This document shows, piece by piece, positions 17,913 to 25,734 of a stretch of DNA of 64,000 nt (its first letter is position 1; each line of letters opens with the position of its first letter). Made by a program: the position numbers and the translations under genes. The stretch comes from Hyphomicrobiales bacterium (GTDB lineage Bacteria > Pseudomonadota > Alphaproteobacteria > Rhizobiales > Xanthobacteraceae). Where the stretch lies: the NCBI GenBank assembly GCA_017305555.1, contig JAFKKM010000010.1:1-64000 (forward strand). The letters run 5' to 3'. The notes under the pieces are model-generated. The model was not told where the DNA came from, made no database searches, and saw only the letters and a program-made list of their open reading frames with translations.

Positions 17913-18419
17913 TTATTCCAGGTCGACGCGGAACGGCCGGCCTTCGATCGACATGTCGCCTGGTCCCATCTCGTCGAGCGCGCGCAACATGCGGCCGTTG
18001 CGGTCGAGCGCACGGTCGGCCAGCGATACGATCAGCCGGTTGGGAAACGCGGTCGGCGAGGCGCGCCGCATCTGCCGTGCGATCATCATCTCGTCGCGAT
18101 GCGGATTGAGCGCGCAGGCGGCGGCAAAGGCGCTCGCCGTCGAGCGGCTGATGCCGGCATAGCAATGCACCACCAGCGGTGCCTGCCGGTCCCAATCGCG
18201 CACGAAAGCAAGCACCCTGTCGATGTGTTCTCCCGATGGCGTGACAAGGCCATCGGCCGGCTCGCTGATATCGTCCATCGAGATCATCAGGTGATTGGCT
18301 TCGCGCACCGAGGCGGGCCGTTGCACGCGGCTGATATCGCCCATCACGGTGAGGATGTGGCTGGCGCCGGTCGATTGCACGGTGGAAGGAAGCGCGGCGA
18401 GCGAGCACACATGGATCAT
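17913..18419 (-). CDS. Small protein tyrosine phosphatase (DSP-like)
   Basis: A 168-residue protein with the CX5R phosphatase signature 'VVHCYAGISRSTA' and a possible upstream general acid in 'LMISMDDISEPADG'. These place it in the cysteine-based tyrosine / dual-specificity phosphatase superfamily, close to alphaproteobacterial 'tyrosine phosphatase family protein' entries. No signal peptide. I chose ATG 18419 because AAGGGA lies 8 bases upstream; an in-frame ATG at 18437 is possible. It is 140 bases upstream of the DUF2339 gene on the same strand. Confidence 0.8.
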   Translation of the reverse strand: MIHVCSLAALPSTVQSTGASHILTVMGDISRVQRPASVREANHLMISMDDISEPADGLVTPSGEHIDRVLAFVRDWDRQAPLVVHCYAGISRSTASAFAAACALNPHRDEMMIARQMRRASPTAFPNRLIVSLADRALDRNGRMLRALDEMGPGDMSIEGRPFRVDLE

Positions 18420-18594
18420 GATGTTGTCCCTTGTCATCTAACGAAAATTATAGCCGCCACCTTTGCCAAACGGAAGCTGCGCGGAAGGGACGAAACCGCG
18501 CGAGTCATTCAAGCTTGGAATTGCTATTGCGAGCGGTTCCGGACGTCGTGCGAATCGCGACGGTATTCCACTCGGGGATGCGTTGCGACGCCGG

Positions 18595-19194
18595 CTATTT
18601 CAGCGGAGCAATGGATGCATCCATCTGCTTGCACAGATCGCGATCGGCGCGCTCCAGCTTGAAGACGCGGTCGCTTTTGCCGAACGCCGCCCATCTGGCG
18701 CGGCCGCGTCGCTCGATTGTCGGCCATGCGGCGATGGAATCGGGGAAGTGCATCACCATGGTACGATCGTCGCGCATGTCGATGGCAAAATCGCCGCCTT
18801 CCTCGGCGGACATTCCGTCGATGCTGGTATAGGCATGACAATCGAGGCCGGGGCCATCCTTGAAGGTGTCGAGCAACGGCTTGTTCTGCACGTCGAGATT
18901 GGCACGCGCCGTCCAGCCGCATTCACCGACGATGACGCTGGTGCGCGCCTTGCCTTCCAGCGCGATCCGCATCGTCGCACCGCCGGACTTGGAATCCTTG
19001 ACCAGCGAGAGCAGCGCCTTGTGCGTATCCTGTTTTGGCTTACGCGCAAGGTGAGCCGCATCATAGCTGCGCGCGAAACACACGCCGCCGCCGGATGACG
19101 ACAGCAGATCGCCGAGCTGGTCGGCCGATGCGGGCGAGAAACAACAGAGCCCGGCCAGCAGGCCCGCGATATATGTCGCCGTTCGATACATCAT
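18595..19194 (-). CDS. Secreted hypothetical protein
   Basis: A 199-residue exported protein. The N-terminus MMYRTATYIAGLLAGLCCFSPASADQ is a signal peptide with cleavage at ASA-DQ. The mature part includes 'GGGVCFARSYDAAHLARKPKQ', 'VIVGECGWTARANLD' and 'GLDCHAYTSIDG' and ends 'CKQMDASIAPLK', so there are several cysteines. GGGGAGA is 6 bases before the ATG. No family that I recognise. Confidence 0.75.
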   Translation of the reverse strand: MMYRTATYIAGLLAGLCCFSPASADQLGDLLSSSGGGVCFARSYDAAHLARKPKQDTHKALLSLVKDSKSGGATMRIALEGKARTSVIVGECGWTARANLDVQNKPLLDTFKDGPGLDCHAYTSIDGMSAEEGGDFAIDMRDDRTMVMHFPDSIAAWPTIERRGRARWAAFGKSDRVFKLERADRDLCKQMDASIAPLK

Positions 19195-19284
19195 GGCTTT
19201 CTCCCCTTGGCATAAGTGCTTTCGAGGGCATGATCGGTTCAGATTGAATTTGAAGATCCAGTCCGGATGGCGAACGGACGGGTG

Positions 19285-19902
19285 TTAGACGCGCAATGTC
19301 GCGAAACGGGCAAGAAAGCGCTTCGCCGCCTTTCCGGCGGACCACGGGGTCAGGTAGTCCTGTTCGGTGGTCGGCGGCAGCGCTGGATCGCGGCCAAATA
19401 GCCGCTTGGCTTCGTTCTCGGAAAAGCCTGCGAGCCGTGTCGCCTCGAGATAGGCTGCGCCGCGATCGGCGGCCTTGATCGCCAGCGTGAACTCCTCGGG
19501 CAACACCGCCGACAGGCCGAAGCGCAGATGAATTGCACCAAGCAGACGCTTCTCCACGGTCTTGTAGGAACCGCCGATCACCGCCTTGAACGGCGAAATC
19601 ATGTCGCCGATGACGTATTCCGGCGCGTCGTGCAGCAATGCGGCAAGCCGCAGCCGGTGATCGGCGCGCGGCAGCGCGTGGCGCAACACCACTTCGACCA
19701 GCAGCGTATGCTGCGCTACCGAGAAGATATGCGCGCCTTCGGTCTGCCCGTTCCAGCGCGCGACGCGGGCGAGACCATGGGCGATGTCGGCGATTTCGAT
19801 GTCGAGCGGCGAGGGATCGACGAGGTCAAGCCGCCGTCCCGACAACATGCGTTGCCAGACGCGGGTATCGGCTTTTGCGGAGCGCGCTTTGGGTTGCGTC
19901 AT
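19285..19902 (-). CDS. HD-domain hydrolase, YfbR-like
   Basis: A 205-residue HD-superfamily metal-dependent phosphohydrolase. The metal ligands are visible as His in 'HIFSVAQHTLLVEVVL', the HD pair in 'LAALLHDAPEYVIGD' and an Asp in 'AIKAADRGAAYLEA'. It resembles YfbR-type 5'-deoxynucleotidases by layout, though substrate is inferred. Start ATG 19902 overlaps the tag stop by four bases (TCAT on the plus strand at 19899-19902), so it is translationally coupled to tag. Longer open frame upstream is the shadow of tag. Confidence 0.82.
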   Translation of the reverse strand: MTQPKARSAKADTRVWQRMLSGRRLDLVDPSPLDIEIADIAHGLARVARWNGQTEGAHIFSVAQHTLLVEVVLRHALPRADHRLRLAALLHDAPEYVIGDMISPFKAVIGGSYKTVEKRLLGAIHLRFGLSAVLPEEFTLAIKAADRGAAYLEATRLAGFSENEAKRLFGRDPALPPTTEQDYLTPWSAGKAAKRFLARFATLRV

Positions 19903-20522
19903 TTGGCGGGGAGGCGGCGCGCGCGTTGCTTGCCGCTGCAAACCGCATGACAATGGCACGTCACCAAATGATCGTTGACCATGCCGGTCGCCTGCATGAA
20001 GGCATAGACGATGGTGGGGCCGACGAACTTGAAACCGCGCGACGACAGATCTTTCGAGATTTTTATCGAAAGCGGCGTCGAGGCTGGCACGGTTGCGGTG
20101 GTCTTGAAAGCGTTGACCTTGGGTTTGCCGTCGACATAGTCCCACAGCAGTTTCGAGAAGCCGGGGCCTTTGTTCATGATGTCGAGATAGGCTTGCGCGC
20201 TCTTGACGGCACCTTCGATCTTGGCACGGTTGCGCACGATGCCGGCGTCCTGCATCAACGCGTGCATTTTCTTTTCGCTGTAGCGTGCGATTTTCGTCGG
20301 CTCGAAATCGTCGAAAGCGCGGCGAAAGTTGTCGCGCTTGCGCAGGATCGTGATCCATGACAATCCGGCCTGAAAGCCGTCGAGGATCAGCTTTTCGTAG
20401 AGCGCCCGGTCATCGTATTCCGGCACGCCCCATTCGGTGTCGTGATAGGCGACGTATAGCGGATCCTCGCCCGGCCACGGGCAGCGGATCAGGCCGTCGG
20501 CGTGCTGCACGGCGCGGCTCAT
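19899..20522 (-). CDS. tag: DNA-3-methyladenine glycosylase I
   Basis: Base-excision enzyme that removes 3-methyladenine from alkylated DNA. The 207-residue protein keeps the Tag hallmarks: Cys in 'IRCPWPGEDPLYVAYHDTEWG' with His in 'YHDTEWG', and the C-terminal zinc pair His-X3-Cys in 'VNDHLVTC'. The 'WGVPEYDDRALYEKL' segment and 'FQAGLSWITILRKR' are also diagnostic. It overlaps ygfZ upstream by four bases (20519-20522) and the HD gene downstream by four bases, giving a tightly coupled operon. The C-terminal tail 'SGKQRARRLPAK' is basic. Confidence 0.95.
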   Translation of the reverse strand: MSRAVQHADGLIRCPWPGEDPLYVAYHDTEWGVPEYDDRALYEKLILDGFQAGLSWITILRKRDNFRRAFDDFEPTKIARYSEKKMHALMQDAGIVRNRAKIEGAVKSAQAYLDIMNKGPGFSKLLWDYVDGKPKVNAFKTTATVPASTPLSIKISKDLSSRGFKFVGPTIVYAFMQATGMVNDHLVTCHCHAVCSGKQRARRLPAK

Positions 20523-21400
20523 GCGACGGTCTTCTTTTGCAGGCCGCGCACAGCGTCCGGATCGGCGAGACGGAGCGTTGTCGTTCCCGCAACGAGCGGC
20601 GTGCCGGCATCGAGCGCGTCGGACACCTTGTCGATGCGCACTGTCGCGAGGCCGGTGTTATGTGCGGACGATCCCATGGTGCCGACCTGTTTTTCGCCGG
20701 CGAGGATCGGCGCGCCTGCATCCGGCGCCGTACCGTCAAACGCAACGCGCACGGTGCGGGTGCGCGCGGTGCCGCGATGCTGCATCCGCGACACCACTTC
20801 CTGACCGACATAGCAGCCCTTGTTGAAGTCGACACCGTGCAGGTGGTCCATGTTGGTTTCATGCGGAAACGCGTCGCCGTAGCTGAAATCAACGCCGCCG
20901 CGCGGCACGCCGCGGGCGATGCGGTGCGCCTCATAAGCGGCTTCGTCCGTCATTGTCGCATTGAGGAGCGCGGCCGCCTTGGTTGCCAGTTCAGGCGGGA
21001 TCAGGATGCGCCAGCCGAGTTCTTTCGCGCGCGGATCGGCGAAACAGAGATCCGGTTTGACGGACGGTTCGCCGCCCCACACGGCGAGGACGCCGAACGA
21101 GTCCGACAGGTTTTCCACCGTCACCTTGGCGCGCAGCTTGTAGAAGCCGAGCTTGGTGGCGAGTGGCTGCGCGAGCGTGCGAGGGCAATCGATCAGCAGT
21201 CCGCCGCCGTGGCCCGCCGGCACTTCGGTGATGAGGAAGTCGGCGACGATCTTGCCCTGCGGTGTCAACAGTGCGCCGAATCGTCCCGCGCCGGGTTCAA
21301 CCTGGGCGGTGTCGGTGGTGATCAGCCCATTGAGGAATGCTTTTGCATCCTCGCCGCTGAGCTTGATCACACCCCGGTCGGAAAGCAACGCTGCTTGCAT
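20519..21400 (-). CDS. ygfZ: YgfZ-type folate-binding Fe-S maintenance protein
   Basis: A 293-residue GcvT-like protein that helps maintain or repair some Fe-S enzymes in a folate-dependent way. The signature 'KGCYVGQEVVSRMQHRG' is present with the conserved Cys. The N-terminus 'LLSDRGVIKLSGEDAKAFLNGL' is typical. First gene of the ygfZ-tag-HD operon. Start ATG 21400; the upstream frame has no better start. Confidence 0.92.
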   Translation of the reverse strand: MQAALLSDRGVIKLSGEDAKAFLNGLITTDTAQVEPGAGRFGALLTPQGKIVADFLITEVPAGHGGGLLIDCPRTLAQPLATKLGFYKLRAKVTVENLSDSFGVLAVWGGEPSVKPDLCFADPRAKELGWRILIPPELATKAAALLNATMTDEAAYEAHRIARGVPRGGVDFSYGDAFPHETNMDHLHGVDFNKGCYVGQEVVSRMQHRGTARTRTVRVAFDGTAPDAGAPILAGEKQVGTMGSSAHNTGLATVRIDKVSDALDAGTPLVAGTTTLRLADPDAVRGLQKKTVA

Positions 21401-21554
21401 TGTGGGAGTCTCGGGAGAATCAGATGTCCGGCCGCGCCGGAACTCGTCCCGAACGTAAGCCGCGCGTCGGCAAACGACAAGGCCGCGACCGCGCGTAGCG
21501 ACGCGTTGTCGGCAGCCGAATGTGGAGCGGGCAAGCGCCGTAGGGGGAGGCGAC

Positions 21555-21821
21555 TTACTGCTTCGGCAGGATCAGTGAGAATTCGCCGTTGCGGACCCGG
21601 TTCGGCAGGCCCTCGACGAATTTCGCCACCGCATCCTCGCCGTAGGTCGACACCAGTTCGGCGAAGGCGGTGAACAGGCTCGCTTGCGCGAGGCAATCGC
21701 CGTCGATGCCCTCGTGCCGGGCTTCCGCCCAGGCTTCGTTGAGATAGCTCAGTGCCGCCCGCTTTTGTTCGTGGTCGGGCATCGGATCGTTAGCGACGAC
21801 GTAGGACAAGGACTGGCTCAT
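21555..21821 (-). CDS. Small conserved hypothetical protein
   Basis: An 88-residue soluble protein, MSQSLSYVVANDPMPDHEQK..., probably all-helical ('AALSYLNEAWAEARHEG', 'SLFTAFAELVSTYGEDAVAKFVEGL'). GGGAA is 5 bases before ATG 21821. I know of no function. It lies 154 bases upstream of ygfZ in the same direction. Confidence 0.65.
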   Translation of the reverse strand: MSQSLSYVVANDPMPDHEQKRAALSYLNEAWAEARHEGIDGDCLAQASLFTAFAELVSTYGEDAVAKFVEGLPNRVRNGEFSLILPKQ

Positions 21822-22030
21822 GAAATTCCCGGCAGCGTGGGCGACTCGCGGGAACACCGCGAAGACGCACAACGTGTAACACGCTCCTGCGCGCCGGCTA
21901 GGCCACATCTTTAGGAAAGGTTAACGGAACGATTCAAGATTATACGGAGTTCCCGACTGCGCTGCTGCTGCAACACCGGAGGCGGCGGCGGAACCCGCGG
22001 GAACCGTACCCCTTTATCGAGAAATACCGG

Positions 22031-22414
22031 CTAGTTGGCGTAGCGGGCGGTGAGGTCGCGGGAGATTTTCGCGCCTTCCTCGATGGAGCGCTTGATGGCG
22101 ACGTTGGCCGCCGGCGTGCAACTCCGGTAGGTCTGCTGGAAGCCGTTATAGCCGCGGTTGAAACTGGCGATCAGCCGGGTGCGGCGTTCGCCGGAGGGCG
22201 TCTCGGCGTTGATCAGCGCCTGCATCTCGTTGCGCCATTTCGCGCCCTCGTTGGCGCCGCAGATGCCGCGCAGGTAGTGCAGCGTGCCGAGGATTTCGGC
22301 GAGCCGTTGCAGGTCGCCGTCGAACGGCGCGGCGGCATCCTGTGCCCGCGCGGGGCCGAGGCCTGCGCTACACGCTGCAACAAGCAGAATTGCCGCTAAA
22401 AGTCGTTTCCGCAT
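22031..22414 (-). CDS. TIGR02301 family secreted protein
   Basis: A 127-residue exported protein. MRKRLLAAILLVAACSAGLGPARAQD is a signal peptide cleaved near ARA-QD. The mature part 'LQRLAEILGTLHYLRGICG' and 'SFNRGYNGFQQTYRSCTPAA' matches the TIGR02301 family of alphaproteobacterial periplasmic proteins of unknown function; the two cysteines in these motifs probably pair. Sixty bases separate it from the Nudix gene upstream on the same strand. Confidence 0.82.
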   Translation of the reverse strand: MRKRLLAAILLVAACSAGLGPARAQDAAAPFDGDLQRLAEILGTLHYLRGICGANEGAKWRNEMQALINAETPSGERRTRLIASFNRGYNGFQQTYRSCTPAANVAIKRSIEEGAKISRDLTARYAN

Positions 22415-22474
22415 GATCGGGTCCGAATTTCGGCTGATATGCCTTGTCGGGAAGGCAGGCGCAAGCGGGCGCTT

Positions 22475-22903
22475 TCAGGGCGCGATCAGCCGTCGGGCTG
22501 CGGCGACGATCTCCGCCAGCCCCTGGGTTGTCCGCAACGCGTCCAATTCGTCGGGCGTGATCCAGCGGAAATCGTCGAGTTCCTCGTTCAATGTTACTTC
22601 GCCGGCGCGCCAGCGGGCGGCGAAGGATATCACGAGATAGTGCCCGGTGCGGCCCGCGGCCGGGTCCGGCAGCACCTCGCGCCAGCCGGCGAAGCCGACG
22701 ATGTCGATGGCAAGCGCGGTTTCCTCGCGCACTTCGCGCGCGACCGCCTGATGCAGAGTTTCACCGTGTTCGACGCGACCGCCGGGCACCGAATAGAGCC
22801 CGCGCCCGGGCGCATTGGCGCGACGCACCACCAGGAATTGGCTGTCGCGAAAAATCACCGCGCTCGCGGCGAGTTGTGGGCGGCCGGGGACGGATGTGGT
22901 CAC
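22475..22903 (-). CDS. Nudix hydrolase
   Basis: A 142-residue Nudix protein. The Nudix box GX5EX7REUXEEXGU is at about residues 41-63 ('GGRVEHGETLHQAVAREV' followed by 'REETAL'), with Ala in place of the final Gly. It would hydrolyse a nucleoside diphosphate linked to another moiety; the substrate is not evident. Its ATG overlaps the stop of the upstream gene by four bases (22900-22903), so the two are coupled. Confidence 0.9.
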   Translation of the reverse strand: MTTSVPGRPQLAASAVIFRDSQFLVVRRANAPGRGLYSVPGGRVEHGETLHQAVAREVREETALAIDIVGFAGWREVLPDPAAGRTGHYLVISFAARWRAGEVTLNEELDDFRWITPDELDALRTTQGLAEIVAAARRLIAP

Positions 22904-23415
22904 TTGAGGTCTTGTGTCATGATGGAATCGATATCCGCCTCGGCTTCGCTGCGCGAACCGTGGATGATGCCGCCGGCGAGCGTGGCCAGCGGACGTACCC
23001 AGCCGGTGGCCTGTTCAGCCAGCTTGACCCGGGTGCGATCCTGTTGGGCTTCGCGCATCGCCGCGCCGACCGCGGTGAGGATCGAGGTCATTGCGCCGGT
23101 GATGTTGTCGAACTCGGCGCGGACGCTGGCGTCGGATTGCTCATAAGCCAGGATGGCGAGGTCGCGCGCCTTGAAGTTGGAGGCGGCGAAATGCTCGCGG
23201 TAGCTCAGCGGTTGCCAGGTGAGGAAGTCCTCGGCGCATTCCGGCATATCCGGAATCATGTCCAACAGCATGATGGCTTCGTTGAAATGATTGAGGTAGT
23301 CGGTGGCAAGCCCGGTGCGCGGATTGATATTCGCAGCGGTCAATTCGGCCGCGGTCGGCCGCGTGACGGACGGCGTTTCCTGTGGACGGGCGTGTTGGGC
23401 GGAGGAAGTCATCAT
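22900..23415 (-). CDS. Conserved hypothetical protein coupled to the Nudix gene
   Basis: A soluble, probably helical protein of about 171 residues. Its conserved-looking core runs 'TAANINPRTGLATDYLNHFNEA' through 'DFLTWQPLSYREHFAASNF', a pattern I associate with an uncharacterised alphaproteobacterial family. The start is ambiguous: ATG 23415, ATG 23412 or GTG 23421, all adjacent. Its stop overlaps the Nudix start. It is divergent from the SRAP gene, whose ATG lies 60 bases away. Confidence 0.7.
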   Translation of the reverse strand: MMTSSAQHARPQETPSVTRPTAAELTAANINPRTGLATDYLNHFNEAIMLLDMIPDMPECAEDFLTWQPLSYREHFAASNFKARDLAILAYEQSDASVRAEFDNITGAMTSILTAVGAAMREAQQDRTRVKLAEQATGWVRPLATLAGGIIHGSRSEAEADIDSIMTQDLK

Positions 23416-23474
23416 CTTCACTTTTAACGCGCCGGGTTAAAAGGTGCTGAAGATATTTCAATTGGGACGCGAGA

Positions 23475-24233
23475 ATGTGCGGCCGTTTCGTCATCACTTC
23501 GCCGCCGGCGGCGATCCGTGCGGCATTCGACTACGGTGAGCGGCCGAATTTCCCGGCTCAGCACAACATCGCGCCGACCCAGCCGGTCGGCGTGGTGCTG
23601 GTGGAGCAGGGTGCGCGCCACTTTCGCCTGATGCGCTGGGGTTTTATTCCCGGCTGGGTCAAGGACCCTCGTACGTTTACACTGGTGATCAATGCGCGTG
23701 CCCAGACGGTGCGCGAGAAGCCCGCGTTTCGCAACGCGATCCGGCGACGGCGTTGCTTGATCCCCGCCGACGGCTATTACGAATGGCGTACCGTTGGTCA
23801 ACAGAAATATCCGTATTTTATCTATCCGCGCGCCGGCGGCCCGATCGGCTTTGCTGGAATAGCGGAAACCTGGAACGGGCCGAACGGCGAGGAGGTCGAT
23901 ACGGTGGCGATCGTCACGGCCGCTGCCAAGGGTGATCTCGCGATGCTGCATCATCGTGTGCCGGTGACAATCGCGCGGCCTGATTTCGCGCGCTGGCTGG
24001 ACTGCGCGTCGGACAATGCCAACGACGTCGTGCCGCTGATGGTTGCGCCCGCCGACGGTGAGTTCGTTTGGCATCGCGTTTCACGCGACGTCAATCGCGT
24101 TGGTAACGACGATGCGCGGTTGATCCTGCCGTTGTCCGAGCAGCAGATCGTGGACGAAGCGCCCGCACCGAAAGGAAAGCCTGCGCCGCGCAAACAAACG
24201 ATGCCGGACGACGGGCAGGGGTCCTTGTTTTAA
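23475..24233 (+). CDS. SOS response-associated peptidase (SRAP/YedK, HMCES family)
   Basis: A 252-residue SRAP protein, which forms a covalent thiazolidine link with abasic sites in single-stranded DNA and so shields them. The catalytic Cys2 follows the initiator Met (MCGRFV), and 'VINARAQTVREKPAFRN', 'CLIPADGYYEW' and 'AMLHHRVPV' supply the conserved Asn, Glu and His. The C-terminus is a basic/polar tail. Function is well known for the family; I see no LexA box with confidence upstream. Confidence 0.93.
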   Translation: MCGRFVITSPPAAIRAAFDYGERPNFPAQHNIAPTQPVGVVLVEQGARHFRLMRWGFIPGWVKDPRTFTLVINARAQTVREKPAFRNAIRRRRCLIPADGYYEWRTVGQQKYPYFIYPRAGGPIGFAGIAETWNGPNGEEVDTVAIVTAAAKGDLAMLHHRVPVTIARPDFARWLDCASDNANDVVPLMVAPADGEFVWHRVSRDVNRVGNDDARLILPLSEQQIVDEAPAPKGKPAPRKQTMPDDGQGSLF

Positions 24234-24291
24234 GTGTGTGGGCTTTGCAGCTTGCTTGACGGAATCGAGCCCGTCATGACAATGGCGAACC

Positions 24292-25716
24292 ATGCCGCGC
24301 GCAACCCTGATTGAACCGGTCGTTATGCTGGCGACGATCCTGCAATGGATCGTGCTGGCGACCCTCACAGGGGTTATTGTCGGGACCGGCACCAGTCTTT
24401 TCTTACACGGCCTGTTTTTCCTGTCGGATCAAACCGCGTCCATCTCGCTATCGTGGCAGATGGCGCTGTTGCCGCTCGGCGGACTACTCAACGGCTTGCT
24501 GCTCTACTACGGCTACAAGATCAACAGCACCGGGCTCGGCGATTCTGTGATCGCGGCCGTGCATCGTCAGTCCGGCAAGATGCCGCTCGCGACTATCGCC
24601 ATCAAGCCGGTGGCAGCGATCGTCACGTTGGCGTCGGGTGGCTCCGCCGGCAAGGAAGGGCCGTGTTCGCATATCGGTGGCTCGCTGGCCTCGGGGTTGG
24701 GACGACTGCTTGGCCTGAATGTCGAATTGCAGAAACGGATCGTGGCGTGTGGCGTCAGCGCCGGTTTTGCCAGCGTGTTCGGCACGCCGATCGCCGGGGC
24801 GATTTATGGCGTCGAGGTGCTGGCGATCGGCCGCATCCGTCACGATTTCCTGTTTCCGGCAATTATCGCGGGCGTCGCCTCGTTCGAAGTCAGCAAGTTC
24901 TGGAAGATTCCTTATCAGTATTACACCATGCAGTTACTGCCGCCGTTCGACGGCGTGCTGTTTCTGAAAACGATCATCATCGGCATTGTTTGCGGTATCG
25001 TTGCGAGTGTGTTCGTCGAAATGATTGCACTCGCCCGAAGCCTGTTCACGCGTCTGCGTACTCGCTACGATCTGTGGCCGCCCTTGATGCCGTTATTCGG
25101 CGGGATATTGCTATCGGCGCTGATCATCGTCATTCCCCGTGATTATCTCGGTCTTAGCCTGCCGTTGATGGATCGCGCGCTGACCGGGGAGGCGATGCCT
25201 TATCTCGGCTTCTTCTGGAAAACGTTGCTGGTCGCCATCACTTTGGGATCCGGTTTCTATGGCGGTATCGTTACGCCGCAGTTCGTGATCGGGGCGATCA
25301 GCGGCAATGTCTTTGCGCACCTGCTCGGGATTAGTCCGTCTCTGGGCGCCGCCGTGGGGCTGGTTGCGGTGGTGGCATCGGCATCGAACACACCGATTGC
25401 GGCCATTCTCATGGGCGTCGAGTTATTCGGCGGTGTGGCCGGCACCATCTATGTCGCGGGCGCGGCGATGGCCGCCTACGTCATGATCGGGCATCGCAGC
25501 GTTTATCCGGATCAACTGGTTGCTTATCCCAAATCGACGTGGATGCACGGCGGTTTCGACCTTCCGCTCGGGCAGGAGAAGATTCGCCTGTCATTCGGGT
25601 TGCTGAAATGGATCAGCCGGATGCAGACGAAGCGCAATCACTTGCTGCGGCGTGACGCCGGATCGCGGCGACACGCGCAACGCGCAGACAACGACAATCG
25701 CGAGAACGGAGCATGA
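24292..25716 (+). CDS. ClC family chloride channel/transporter
   Basis: A 474-residue polytopic membrane protein of the voltage-gated ClC family. The second signature 'GGSAGKEGPCSHIGG' keeps the gating Glu (GKEGP), and 'GSGFYGGIVTPQFVIGA' corresponds to the third (GxFxP) region. The first signature GSGIP is replaced by 'STGLGDSV', so ion selectivity may differ from model ClCs. The last ~40 residues are basic and polar ('KRNHLLRRDAGSRRHAQRAD') and probably cytoplasmic; there are no CBS domains. Start ATG 24292; an in-frame ATG at 24325 is an alternative. Confidence 0.87.
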   Translation: MPRATLIEPVVMLATILQWIVLATLTGVIVGTGTSLFLHGLFFLSDQTASISLSWQMALLPLGGLLNGLLLYYGYKINSTGLGDSVIAAVHRQSGKMPLATIAIKPVAAIVTLASGGSAGKEGPCSHIGGSLASGLGRLLGLNVELQKRIVACGVSAGFASVFGTPIAGAIYGVEVLAIGRIRHDFLFPAIIAGVASFEVSKFWKIPYQYYTMQLLPPFDGVLFLKTIIIGIVCGIVASVFVEMIALARSLFTRLRTRYDLWPPLMPLFGGILLSALIIVIPRDYLGLSLPLMDRALTGEAMPYLGFFWKTLLVAITLGSGFYGGIVTPQFVIGAISGNVFAHLLGISPSLGAAVGLVAVVASASNTPIAAILMGVELFGGVAGTIYVAGAAMAAYVMIGHRSVYPDQLVAYPKSTWMHGGFDLPLGQEKIRLSFGLLKWISRMQTKRNHLLRRDAGSRRHAQRADNDNRENGA

Positions 25717-25734
25717 GTCTCGGCTGGGCGTCGG

